From assembly GCA_022616275.1 (NCBI GenBank), contig JAKEFB010000108.1, positions 1 to 63,925 on the forward strand: DNA of 63,925 nucleotides, given 5' to 3'. A program made the translations under genes and the position numbers. Source of the stretch: Chloroflexota bacterium (GTDB taxonomy: Bacteria; Chloroflexota; Anaerolineae; Promineifilales; Promineifilaceae). How positions within the stretch are numbered: the stretch's first letter is position 1; each line of letters opens with the position of its first letter. Under the pieces are notes generated by a model. That model had not been told where the DNA came from, made no database searches, and saw nothing but the letters and a program-made list of their open reading frames with translations. Below, one piece after another: positions 1-11,100 of this stretch.

Positions 1-1
1 G

Positions 2-3000
2 CGCCTGCCCGCCTACATGGTCCCAGCCGCTTTTGTGCTCCTGGACCGCCTGCCCACCTCCCCCAACGGCAAGCTCGATTACCGCGCCCTCCCCCCGCCG
101 GAACTGTACCCTGAGCCAACCCACCAAGCTACGCCGCCAGGGACGCAACTTGAGCAGGTGGTTGCCGCTATTTGGTCGCGCGTGCTGGGGGTGGAGAAGG
201 TAGGCATCCACGACAACTTCTTTGACCTGGGTGGGCATTCGCTGCTCCTGGCCCAGGTACACAGCCAGGTACAGGAAGCGGTTGGCGTCCCATTGCCGTT
301 GCTTGACCTGTTTCAATACCCCACCGTAGACAGCCTGGCCCGGCGCCTGGCCGAAGGCCAGGAAAGCCAGCCGGCTGCCCTGGAACAAGGCCACACACTG
401 GCCCAGGCCAGGCGGGCATCCATTAAGCAGCGGACACAAGATCGAAGCAAACGAGAGTATCGAGGGAGTGAGGTTTCTGTGAGTAACTCGGAAGATAATC
501 TCTATGACATCGCCATAATAGGCCTGGCCGGCCGTTTTCCCGGAGCGAGAGACGTTGAGGCTTTCTGGCAAAACCTGCGGAATGGGCTGGAATCTATTTC
601 ATTCTTCTCGGATGATGAACTTATAGCCGCCGGCGTTGACCCGACGTTATTAGGCAACCCCAATTACGTCAAGGCGGCCGGCTCGCTTGAAGACGTGGCT
701 CTATTCGACGCCGCTTTTTTTGGCTTCTCTCCCCGAGAGGCCGAGTTAATGGACCCGCAACAGCGCTTCTTTTTGGAAGGCGCCTGGGAAGCCCTGGAAG
801 CGGCCGGTTACGATCCGGCCAGGCATACGGGGCGCATTGGGGTATTTGCCGGCGTCAGCACCAATACTTACCTGTTTCACAATTTGCTGCCTAACCGGGA
901 GCTGATCGAGAGCGTGGGCGCCTACCAGACGATGCTTAGCAATGATAAGGATTTTCTGGCCACGCGTGTGTCTTACAAACTGGGCCTGACCGGCCCCAGT
1001 CTCACGATCCAGACGGCCTGCTCAACGTCACTGGTGGCCGTTCACTATGCCTGCCAGAGCCTGCTCAACCACGAGTGCCACATGGCCCTGGCCGGGGGTG
1101 TATCCATTAGCGTGCCAACAAAAAGTGGCCAGCTTTACCAGCCGGGCGGCATTTCTTCGCCCGATGGCCACTGCCGGGCCTTTGACGCCCAGGCCCGTGG
1201 GACCGTCGGCGGCAATGGGATGGGCATCGTCGTCCTGAAGCGGCTGGCCGATGCCCGGCGAGATGGAGACGTTATCCACGCGGTGATTAAGGGCTCGGCC
1301 GTCAATAATGACGGGGCAGCGAAAGTAGGCTATACGGCGCCCAGCGTCGAAGGCCAGGCGCAGGTCATTGTCGAGGCCATGGCCATGGCCGACGTTCGCC
1401 CGGAGACGATCGCTTACGTCGAAGCTCACGGCACAGGCACGGAGTTGGGGGATCCGATTGAAGTGGCCGCCCTCACCCGGGCTTTTCGAACTGGCACGGA
1501 TAAAAATGGATTTTGCGCCATCGGTTCGGTGAAGACGAACATCGGCCACCTGGACGCCGCCGCCGGCGTGGCCGGCCTGATCAAGGTCGTCCTGGCCCTG
1601 AAGCACCAGGAATTACCACCCAGCCTGCATTTTACAGCGCCAAACCCGCAGATTGATTTTGCCGGCAGCCCGTTCTACGTCAACGACAAGCTGCGGTCCT
1701 GGCCAGGCGCCGCCCAACCCCGCCGGGCGGGCGTTAGTTCGTTCGGCATTGGCGGCACCAATGCTCACGTTATCGTCGAAGAAGCGCCGGCGCGCCAGGC
1801 AACAACAACGGGGGACTGGCAACTGCTGCCTCTCTCGGCCAGGGACGAAGCCACCCTGGACCGGGTGGCAGCCAGGTTAGCCGGTGAGTTTGAGCGCCAG
1901 CCCGAATTGCCGTTAGCGGACGTGGCCTACACGCTGCAGATGGGCCGGCGCGCTTTTGCCCAGCGCCGGGCTGTCGTTTGCCGCGACGTATCAGAGGCGC
2001 GGCGCCTGCTGGCGGCCCGGGGTCCAACGCCGGGTTTCGCCAATTCGGGCCAGGCGGCCGGTCACCCGGCCGTCGCTTTTATGTTTCCTGGCCAGGGAAC
2101 GCAGTACGTCAATATGGGCCGGGAACTGTACCAGCGCGAACCTGTTTTTCGGGAGCACGTAGACCGCTGCGCCCACCTGCTCCGGCCACTCCTGGGGCTA
2201 GAGTTGCCGACCCTCCTTTATCCGGAGTTCGCACAAGAAGCAGAAGGTGATAAGGTCGGCCACCAGTTAAACCAGACCGCCTTTACCCAGCCAGCGCTTT
2301 TTACGGTCTGTTACGGGCTGGCCCAGTTATGGATGGCCTGGGGTATCCATCCCCAGGCGATGATCGGCCATAGCATTGGCGAATATGTGGCTGCCTGTCT
2401 GGCTGGCGTTCTCAGCCTGGAGGACGCGCTCAAAGTAGTCGCAGCGCGCGGCCGGTTCATGCAACAAATGGCTCCTGGAGCGATGTTGGCCGTGTTGCTG
2501 CCGGAAGAACAGACCATGGCCCAGCTTGCGGGCAACAGCCTTGCTCTGGCGGCCGTCAATGGAGCGGATCAATGTGTTGTGGCCGGTACGATGGAAGAGG
2601 TCGAGGTCCTGGCCCGGGCGCTGGAGGAGCAAGGGGTGGCCTGCCGCCGGCTGCCAACCTCGCACGCCTTTCACTCGGCGATGATGGAACCGGCGATGGC
2701 GCTTTTTGAGGCTGAAGTGCAGACCGTGGCCTTAAACCCACCCCAGATACCTTATCTTTCCAATGTCACCGGCACGTGGATTACGCCGGCCGAGGCGACC
2801 GACCCGGCTTATTGGGTCAGGCAGTTGCGCCAGCCTGTGCGCTTTGCCGACGGGGCGCGCCTGTTAGCCGGGGAGCGGCGCATTTTTTTGGAAGTGGGGC
2901 CGGGGCAGTCGTTGGGCCGGGGCGTGCAATCGGTGCTGGCCGGCCCAGAAGCGCCGCTCGTTCTGGGAACGCTACCCGGACAGCGGGAGGCTGGAACGGC

Positions 3001-5086
3001 TTCGGAGCAGGCACTTATCTTGAACTCTTTAGGGCGCTTATGGTCGGCCGGCGCGCCGGTCGAGTGGCAGGGCTTGCACGCGGGTAAACCGCGCCAGCGG
3101 GTGACGCTACCAACCTATCCCTTTGCGCGAGAACCATATTGGATAGAGCCCGGCGGCCGCTCCAAAGTGATTGGCGAACGGCGCCCGGCGCTGCCGGCCG
3201 GGGAGCGAGAGGTGAGCCAGTGGTTTTATCTGCCCGCCTGGCGGCGGACCCTGCCGCCCCACTCGTCGCCCAATGGGCAACCGCGCCGTTGGTTACTTTG
3301 GTGCGACGAACAGGGTCTGGGCGAACAACTGGCCCTGCGCCTGACTGGCGATGGCCACAACGTTTTCACCGTCAAGGCTGGCCGCCAGTTCGCTCGTGAC
3401 GGAGATTATGCTTACACCATCAATCCCAGGCAACCGGCCGATTATGAAGCCCTGGTGCGACAATTGCCAGAGACGCCTCTGGCGATGGTTCATTTGTGGA
3501 GCCTGACAAGCGCTGAAAGCGACCACCCGGCCCAGGCGTTTCTGGAATGGTGCCAGGAGAGAGGTTATTACAGCCTGCTTTATCTGGCCCAGGCGCTGGA
3601 AAAGCAAAACAGAACCGGGAAGCTGGCCATAACGGTTGTTTCCAACCACCTGTGCCAGGTGGTAGCCAACGAAACGGTTCATCCAGAAAAGGCAACACTC
3701 TTGGGGCCGTGTAAAGTCATTCCCCAGGAATACGCCAACCTTACCTGCCGCTATATTGACGTGAGCTGGCCGGCAACCCGGGCGGAACCGGCCGCCAGGC
3801 TAATTGACCAGCTGGTCACAGAGATCCTGGCGCCCACCTCAGAGGCGGTGGTGGCCTACCGGGGCCACCACCGCTGGCTACAAACCTTTGAACCAATCCA
3901 GAGCGGTCCAGAGCACAAACAGCCAGGCCTGCGCCGGGGCGGCGTTTACCTGATTACCGGGGGGCTGGGGCGGGTTGGGCTGTTGCTGGCTGAGTACCTG
4001 GTGGGGGAGTGGCAGGCGAAGGTAGCCTTGCTCGGCCGGTCGGAGCTGCCGCCCCGCAGTGAGTGGCCACGATGGCTGGCCCAATCCGGGGACAATGGTT
4101 CGCGCGAGCGGATAGAAAAGATACAGGCGTTGGAGCAATTCGGAACCAAGGTGCTCGTCGTGAGCGCTGACGTAGCTGACGAAATTCAAATGAAGCAGGC
4201 CTTAGCCCAAATTCGCCAGCGCTTTGGCCAGCTTCACGGCGTTTTTCACGCGGCCGGCGTAACGAACTGGCGCCAAAGCCTGAGCGAGGTGGGCCGGCCG
4301 GAATCGGAACGGCAATTCCGTCCGAAAGTGAGTGGCCTGCAAGTGCTACAACAGCTCTTGCCGCTTGGCGAACTCGATTTTTGTCTGCTCTTTTCTTCCA
4401 ATGCGGCCATCCTGGGCGGCCTGGGCCTGGTCGCTTATGCGGCCGCCAATTCGTTTATGGATGCCTTTGCCGAAAGCCGCCTGGCAGCGGGCGAAAGCGT
4501 GTGGCGAAGCGTTAACTGGGATGGCTGGCCAACGGACGGGCAGCAGGCAGCGCCAGATTTTCTTGCCCGGCAGCAGTTTGTTATGAACCCGCGTACGGCT
4601 ATTGAAGCCGTGGAGCGAACGTTATCGCTGCCGGCAACAGGCCGGCTCGTCGTTTCGGTCGGCGAGCTGGCGGAGCGGTTGGCGGCCTGGGTACACCGGC
4701 AGGAGGCGGCCGGAGAAAAGGAAACGCCGGCCAGGGCTTATCCGCGCCCGCAACTGCCAACCAGCTACGTTGCCCCAGGCAATGAGATCGAGCGCCAAAT
4801 CGTCTGCGTCTGGCAAGAGTTGTTGGGTGTTGAACAAATAGGCATCCACGACAACTTTTTTGAACTGGGTGGCCATTCGTTGCTGGGGACGCAACTGGTC
4901 TCCCGTTTGCGCCAGAGCTTTCAGGTCAACGTGCCCTTGCAAAGTCTGTTTGAATCGGCCACGGTTGCCGAACTGGGCGCGACGATTGCCGAAAACCTGG
5001 CGGCGCGGGTGAACGAGCACTTTCTGGCTGAACTTGAAAAACTGTCGCCGGAAGAAATAGAAAAAATGCTTACGGGTAGCTCTTGA
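2..5086 (+). CDS. Hybrid NRPS-PKS protein, 5'-partial: (A)-PCP-KS-AT-KR-ACP
   Basis: Multimodular synthase whose start lies left of the window. Numbering from the Met at 17: residues 1-25 are the last part of an adenylation domain (LPAYMVP and the A10 motif SPNGK). A PCP follows with GGHS phosphopantetheine Ser at about 75. The ketosynthase spans about 161-600 (Cys 335 in TACSTS, later EAHGTGT and NIGH). The acyltransferase spans about 690-985 (Ser 786 in GHSIG); its HAFH motif at 883-886 is the signature of malonyl-CoA selection. A ketoreductase lies at about 1040-1530 with the Rossmann glycines near 1313, Ser 1461, Tyr 1474 and Asn 1478 in SDR-like spacing. An ACP has Ser 1621. There is no DH, ER or methyltransferase, so the PKS step should leave a beta-hydroxy group (inference). 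The next synthase gene begins within 20 bases, so the chain is probably handed directly to it. Confidence 0.95.
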   Translation, partial: RLPAYMVPAAFVLLDRLPTSPNGKLDYRALPPPELYPEPTHQATPPGTQLEQVVAAIWSRVLGVEKVGIHDNFFDLGGHSLLLAQVHSQVQEAVGVPLPLLDLFQYPTVDSLARRLAEGQESQPAALEQGHTLAQARRASIKQRTQDRSKREYRGSEVSVSNSEDNLYDIAIIGLAGRFPGARDVEAFWQNLRNGLESISFFSDDELIAAGVDPTLLGNPNYVKAAGSLEDVALFDAAFFGFSPREAELMDPQQRFFLEGAWEALEAAGYDPARHTGRIGVFAGVSTNTYLFHNLLPNRELIESVGAYQTMLSNDKDFLATRVSYKLGLTGPSLTIQTACSTSLVAVHYACQSLLNHECHMALAGGVSISVPTKSGQLYQPGGISSPDGHCRAFDAQARGTVGGNGMGIVVLKRLADARRDGDVIHAVIKGSAVNNDGAAKVGYTAPSVEGQAQVIVEAMAMADVRPETIAYVEAHGTGTELGDPIEVAALTRAFRTGTDKNGFCAIGSVKTNIGHLDAAAGVAGLIKVVLALKHQELPPSLHFTAPNPQIDFAGSPFYVNDKLRSWPGAAQPRRAGVSSFGIGGTNAHVIVEEAPARQATTTGDWQLLPLSARDEATLDRVAARLAGEFERQPELPLADVAYTLQMGRRAFAQRRAVVCRDVSEARRLLAARGPTPGFANSGQAAGHPAVAFMFPGQGTQYVNMGRELYQREPVFREHVDRCAHLLRPLLGLELPTLLYPEFAQEAEGDKVGHQLNQTAFTQPALFTVCYGLAQLWMAWGIHPQAMIGHSIGEYVAACLAGVLSLEDALKVVAARGRFMQQMAPGAMLAVLLPEEQTMAQLAGNSLALAAVNGADQCVVAGTMEEVEVLARALEEQGVACRRLPTSHAFHSAMMEPAMALFEAEVQTVALNPPQIPYLSNVTGTWITPAEATDPAYWVRQLRQPVRFADGARLLAGERRIFLEVGPGQSLGRGVQSVLAGPEAPLVLGTLPGQREAGTASEQALILNSLGRLWSAGAPVEWQGLHAGKPRQRVTLPTYPFAREPYWIEPGGRSKVIGERRPALPAGEREVSQWFYLPAWRRTLPPHSSPNGQPRRWLLWCDEQGLGEQLALRLTGDGHNVFTVKAGRQFARDGDYAYTINPRQPADYEALVRQLPETPLAMVHLWSLTSAESDHPAQAFLEWCQERGYYSLLYLAQALEKQNRTGKLAITVVSNHLCQVVANETVHPEKATLLGPCKVIPQEYANLTCRYIDVSWPATRAEPAARLIDQLVTEILAPTSEAVVAYRGHHRWLQTFEPIQSGPEHKQPGLRRGGVYLITGGLGRVGLLLAEYLVGEWQAKVALLGRSELPPRSEWPRWLAQSGDNGSRERIEKIQALEQFGTKVLVVSADVADEIQMKQALAQIRQRFGQLHGVFHAAGVTNWRQSLSEVGRPESERQFRPKVSGLQVLQQLLPLGELDFCLLFSSNAAILGGLGLVAYAAANSFMDAFAESRLAAGESVWRSVNWDGWPTDGQQAAPDFLARQQFVMNPRTAIEAVERTLSLPATGRLVVSVGELAERLAAWVHRQEAAGEKETPARAYPRPQLPTSYVAPGNEIERQIVCVWQELLGVEQIGIHDNFFELGGHSLLGTQLVSRLRQSFQVNVPLQSLFESATVAELGATIAENLAARVNEHFLAELEKLSPEEIEKMLTGSS

Positions 5087-5100
5087 GCGGAGAAGTCATT

Positions 5101-8100
5101 GTGGAGAACGTTTCTGAACGCATCTTGAACCTGACCCCTGAGAAACTGGCGCTCCTGCTGCGCAAAGTGGAGCAGACAGTCCAGGAAGAGACGCCGGCGA
5201 TCCAGGAACTCATCGCGCGCCAGCCTCGCCGCGACGGCCTGAACACGTTTCCGCTTTCTTTGGCCCAGACCCGACTCTGGTTTTTAAACCAGCTTGTGCC
5301 GGACAACGTCGCTTATAACTTGACCAGCGTGTTGCGGTTGACAGGTGTCGTTGACCCTGAGGTCTTAGAGCGTTGCCTGAACGAGGTCGTGCGCCGGCAC
5401 GAGACATTGCGTACCGTTTTTGATGAGGTAGACGGCCAACCCCTACAGGTCGTCCGGCCGGCAACACCGCTGCGGCTGCCTGTCGTGGACCTCTCTCACC
5501 TGGCGCCAGAGGAGCAAAGCAGGCACATTCGCCAACGGGTTGCCGCCCAGAATAGCCAGGCTTTTAATCTGGCGCAGGGGCCTTTATTGCGGATGCAACT
5601 CATTCGTCTGGCGACTGAGGAGTACCTTTCTGTGCAAACCATGCACCACCTCGTGGCCGATGGCTGGTCAGCCCAGGTGCTCATTCGGGAGCTGGTTGAG
5701 CTATATGAGGCCCATGTCAGCGGCCGGGCGGCCTCGCTGGCTGAGTTGCCGATCCAATATGGCGATTTTGCCGCCTGGCAGCGGGCGTGGCTGCAGGGAG
5801 AAAGGCTGGCCACCCAGCTCGATTACTGGAAAAAGCAACTGGCCGGGGCGCCGACCTTATTAACGCTGCCGATCAGCCGGCCACGCCCCTCGGTGCAAAC
5901 GTTCTCCGGCGCAGCACACACCTTTACTCTTAGCAGCGACCTAGTACGCCAACTCCAGGCAATCGGCCAGACGGAAAATGCTACCCTGTTTATGACCCTG
6001 TTGGCGGTTTTTAAGGTTTTGCTCTATCGCTATACCGGGCAGACAGACATTCTCGTCGGTGCGCCGATTGCCGGTCGCCATCGAGCCGAACTTGAACGCC
6101 TGATCGGCTTTTTTGTAAACACATTGGCGCTGCGGACGGATCTGGCCGGCAACCCAACGTTTCGGCAGCTGTTACGGCGAGTACACACCGTTGCCCTGGA
6201 GGCTTACGCTCATCAGGATTTGCCTTTTGAGAAATTGGTCGAAGAGATACAGCCGGAGCGTGACTTGAGCTATCACCCGCTGGTACAGATTGTCTTTGAC
6301 CTGCAAAACCTGCCTGCGGCGCCGCTGTCTTCCTCACAGTTAACTCTGAGTCCTGTCGAGGTCGAAACGGAGCAGGTTCAGTTTGACGTGGCCCTGTCGC
6401 TGGTGGAAACACCAGAAGGGTTGCAAGGGGCGTTCAAATACAACACGAACCTATTCGACGGTGGCGCCATCGCCCGGCTTGCCGGGCACTTTGTCACGTT
6501 GGCGGCGGCTGTTGTGGTCAACCCGGATGACGGCATCGCGCAACTGCCCCTGCTGGCAGCGGCCGAACGGCAGCAACTGCTGGCTCACTGGAACGATACG
6601 GCCGTTCCCTTTTCGCCAGAACATTATGCTCACCAGCTGGTAGAAATCGCTGCCGGCCGTACCCCTTGGGCGACGGCCGCCGTTCAGGGCGAGTTGCGCC
6701 TTACCTTTGGCGAATTAAATAGCCGGGCTAACCAGCTGGCTCACTATTTGCAGAAACGGGGCGTAGGGCCAGAAAGCCGGGTGGCCATTTGCCTGGAGCG
6801 CTCCCTTGACCTGATTGTCGGGGTTCTGGGAATTCTCAAAGCAGGCGGGGCTTACGTACCTCTAGACCCCGCGTATCCACCAGAAAGGCTGGCCTTCCTC
6901 ATCAAAGATGCTCAAGCGCCGGTCGTGTTGGCCCGGGCGGGGTTGGGTCCTCTGCTGCCTGAGCCAGAGAGAACGGTGGTATATCTGGACCAGGAGCGGC
7001 CGGCTATTGCCCTGGAGTCCACCGAAAACCCGGCTTCCCTCGTCGGCGGCGACAACCTGGCCTACGTTATTTACACGTCAGGCTCAACGGGGCAACCTAA
7101 AGGGGTTGAGATTCCACACCAGGGGTTGCTAAATTTAATTTTCTGGCACCGGCGCGCTTTTAACGTAACCGAAAATGACCGGGCGACGTTGCTGTCCGGC
7201 CTGGGATTTGACGCTTCGGTGTGGGAGCTATGGCCCTATCTGGCGGCCGGGGCATCTATACATGTCCCTGACGAAGAAACACGCCTGTCGGCCGGGGCCT
7301 TGCAGCAATGGTTATTGGAAGAAGAAATCACCATTTGCTTTGCGCCGACTCCGCTGGCTGAAATCCTGCTGGAACTCCCCTGGCCGGCCGAGACAAGGCT
7401 GCGGATCCTGCTGACCGGCGGCGACCGGCTGCACGGCTACCCGGCCGAAGATCGGCCCTTTACGCTCATCAATAACTACGGGCCAACGGAAACGACCGTC
7501 GTCGCCACATCTGGCGCCGTCAAACCAGGAGTGGGCGCCGGTGCAGCGTTGCCAGCCATTGGCCGGCCGATTGACAACACCGACCTTTATGTCCTCGACG
7601 CCTACTTACAGCCGCAACCGACCGGCGTGGCCGGGGAACTGTATATTGGCGGCGCCGGAGTGGCGCGCGGTTATTTAGGCCAGCCCGGCCAGACAGCCGC
7701 TAAGTTTATCCCCCACCCTTTCAGCGCGCAGCCAGGGGCGCGTCTATACCGGACGGGTGATATCGTCCGGTATCTACCGACCGGGGAGCTGGAATTCCTG
7801 GGTCGGGGCGACGACCAGGTGAAAATCCGTGGCTTTCGTATCGAACTTGGAGAAATTGAAGCGACCCTTAAGGCCCACCCGGCCGTACGTGAGGCTACTG
7901 TGGCTATTCACGGAGACACGGCCCTGGACAAACGGCTGGTGGCTTACGCGGTTATTGACGAGAGCCAGGAAGAGCCAGAACAACACCTGCGCCATTATTT
8001 GCTCGAACGATTGCCCCGGTTCATGGTGCCAACGGCTTTTGTGTTTTTGCCTGCTTTACCCCTGACGGTCAACGGCAAGGTGGATCGGGCGGCTTTACCC

Positions 8101-11100
8101 CTACCTGAACGGCGCGAGCCGGGCCAGACACACGAAGCGCCAGGCACCCCCCTGGAAACAGCCCTGGCCCACATCTGGGCAGATTTACTCCACCTGGAAG
8201 CGGTAGACGTTCATCATCACTTTTTTGAGTCAGGGGGGCATTCTCTGCTGGCTACCCAAATCGTGACCCAGCTCAGAGAGCGAGAGGGTATCACGCTTCC
8301 TTTGCGGGCAATTTTCGAAGCGCCAACGATTCGCGAGCTGGCGGAATGGATCACGGTGATGCAAGGGCAGCCGGAGCCGGGCGCACTCCTTTCGCCGGCC
8401 CAGAGACGCTTCTGGTTCCTGGACCGGTTTGAAGCCGAACGGGCCGCCTACCAGGTAGCCCGGGCCGTCCGGCTACGCGGCCCGTTAGAGTTGCTACGGC
8501 TGGAAACAGCTATCCGGGAAAGCGTCAAAAGGCATTCCATTCTGAGAACTTTCTTTATCGCCGCCGATGGGGAACCGGTCGCCGTCGTGCGGCCAGAGCT
8601 ACCCTTTTCCTTGCTGGTTTTGGACGTGCGTGACCTGCCAGATGAAGTCCAGGCGGCCAGGGTACAGGCGGCGATGCGCCAGGAGTGCCAGCAACCGTTT
8701 GACCTGGCAGAGGGGCCACTGTGGCGAATAAGGCTTTTTCACCTCAACGAAAATGATTACATTCTTTTTCTGGCCATGCACCAGATCGTCGCGGATGAGA
8801 GTTCACTGGCTCTATTCGTGGCCGAAATCTTCCGCCTTTACCGGGATACCTTCGGGGCAAAGGGCGCGCCGCAGCCGGCCGGACAGTACGCGGACTACGC
8901 AGCCCGGCAAATTGAGTGGCTGCGCAGCCAGGAGGGAACTGCCCACCTGGCCTACTGGAAGAGCCAGTTGGCCGCCCTGCCGCCGTCGCTTGCTCTACCC
9001 ACCGCCTACCCCCGGCCGGGGATGCAAAGTTTTGCCGGGGCAGCACACTCCTTTACCGTGTCGGAAGAAGTGGCCGAACGGCTAAAGCCAATTGGCCACC
9101 AGGAAGAAGCCAGCCTGCCCACCACGTTGCTGGCGGCGTTCAAGGCGCTCTTATACCGTTATTCCGGGCAGGAAGACCTGGCGATTGGCCTGGCAACGAC
9201 CAACCGCCATACCCCGGAAGTGACCCGCCTGATTGGACCTGTCTCTGATTGGCTGGTCATACGGACCCAATTAAGCAGTAGGGTTTCTTTCTTTGAGTTC
9301 CTCCGGCAGGTCCAGGCGACCGTTACCGCCGCCCGGGCTCACGGCGATGCGCCCTTGGCGACACTGGTCGAAGAAATTCAAACGAAACGTGACCTGAGCC
9401 TCCCGCCCCTGGTTCAGGTGGCCTTTGCCTGGCAGGAATCGTTGGCTGGCTGGCCGTCCCTACCTGGCCTGAGCCTCACTCCCCTGGAAGTTGACCATCA
9501 GATAGCCCACTTCGATCTGTTTCTCTCCCTGAGAGAGAGCCGGGCCGGGCTACAAGGCACGGTGATTTATAATGCCGCTCTGTTTACCACTGAAACGATA
9601 GCCACCCTGGCCCGGCATTACCAAACACTACTAATCAACATGGTCGCCAACCCGGACCTGCCAGTAGGCCGGCTACCGCTGTTAAGCGAGGAAGAGCGAC
9701 ACAGGCTATTGGTAGCCTGGAACGATCGTTATTCCGGGCCGGACATCGGTCAGGGAACAGGCGCAGAGGCCTTTACGCCGCAGGCCACCATTCACCTCCT
9801 CTTTGAGCAGCAGGTGGCCAGAACGCCCGGGCAGCCAGCGCTTATCTGGGAGGAAACGTCGTTCAGCTATGGCGAGCTGAACCGGCGCGCCAACCGGCTG
9901 GCGCAGCAGTTGCGGGCCTTAGGGGTTGGCGCGGAAACGCTGGTCGCCGTCTGTCTGGACCGGACGCCGGCCCTGGTCGTGGGGGTGCTGGCTATCCTGA
10001 AGGCCGGCGGGGCTTACGTTCCGCTGGACCCGGCTTACCCACCGGACCGGCTGGCCTTCATTATGGCCGACACCAAGGCGCCGGTCCTGCTGACCCGGCG
10101 GCCGGTGGCGGCCCGGTTAGGCGATAGCGTGGCCGGCCAGGGCGGGGCGCAGACAATCTACGTAGACGAGGGTGGTCTGGTAGAGGCAACCGGCCAACAG
10201 GAAATGGCACTGACAGAAAACCCACCACCGGTGGCCGCTCCCGGCAACCTGGCCTACGTGATTTACACGTCAGGCTCTACCGGCCGGCCCAAAGGGGTCG
10301 CCATCACCCACGGCAATGTCGTCGCCCTGCTCGACTGGGCGGCTGGACTGTTCTCAGCGGCCGAGCTGCAAGGCGTACTGGCGGCCACTTCCATTTGCTT
10401 TGACCTGTCCGTTTACGAGTTGTTCTTACCGCTGGCCAGAGGGGGCAGTATCATTCTGGCCCAAGACGCGTTGCAACTGGCCGAGCTGCCGGCCCGGGAA
10501 CGGGTTACGTTGATCAATACCGTCCCCTCGGTCATGCTCGAATTGGTACGGGCAGGAGGAATTCCGGCCACCGTCCGAACGGTCAACCTGGCTGGCGAGC
10601 CGCTCAAGTGGGCCCTGGTGCAACAGATTTGCGCCCAGGGGCCGGTTGAACGGGTCTATAACCTGTATGGACCGTCGGAAGATACGACGTACTCTACCTA
10701 CCTGCTGGTAGAACGGGCGGTAGCCGGCGAGCCAGGAATTGGCCAACCGCTTCCCGGAACCCAGGCCTACATCCTGGACGAGCACCTGGAGCCTGTTCCC
10801 ATTGGCGTAGCCGGCCAGCTCTATCTGGGGGGGGCAGGGATGGCGCGCGGTTATCTGAACCGGCCGGGGCTCACGGCCGAACGGTTTATACCTAACCCGT
10901 TTTACAGCCGGGAAAAGCCAGGACTTCCCCTCGCCGGCGCTTGCCTGCGTTTATACCGCACCGGCGACCTGGCCCGTTACCGGCCGGATGGCTGCATTGA
11001 GTTTATCGGGCGGATCGATCACCAGGTTAAGGTGCGCGGCTTTCGCATTGAATTGGGTGAAGTGGAGGCTACCCTTAGCCAGCACCCGTTGGTTCACGAC

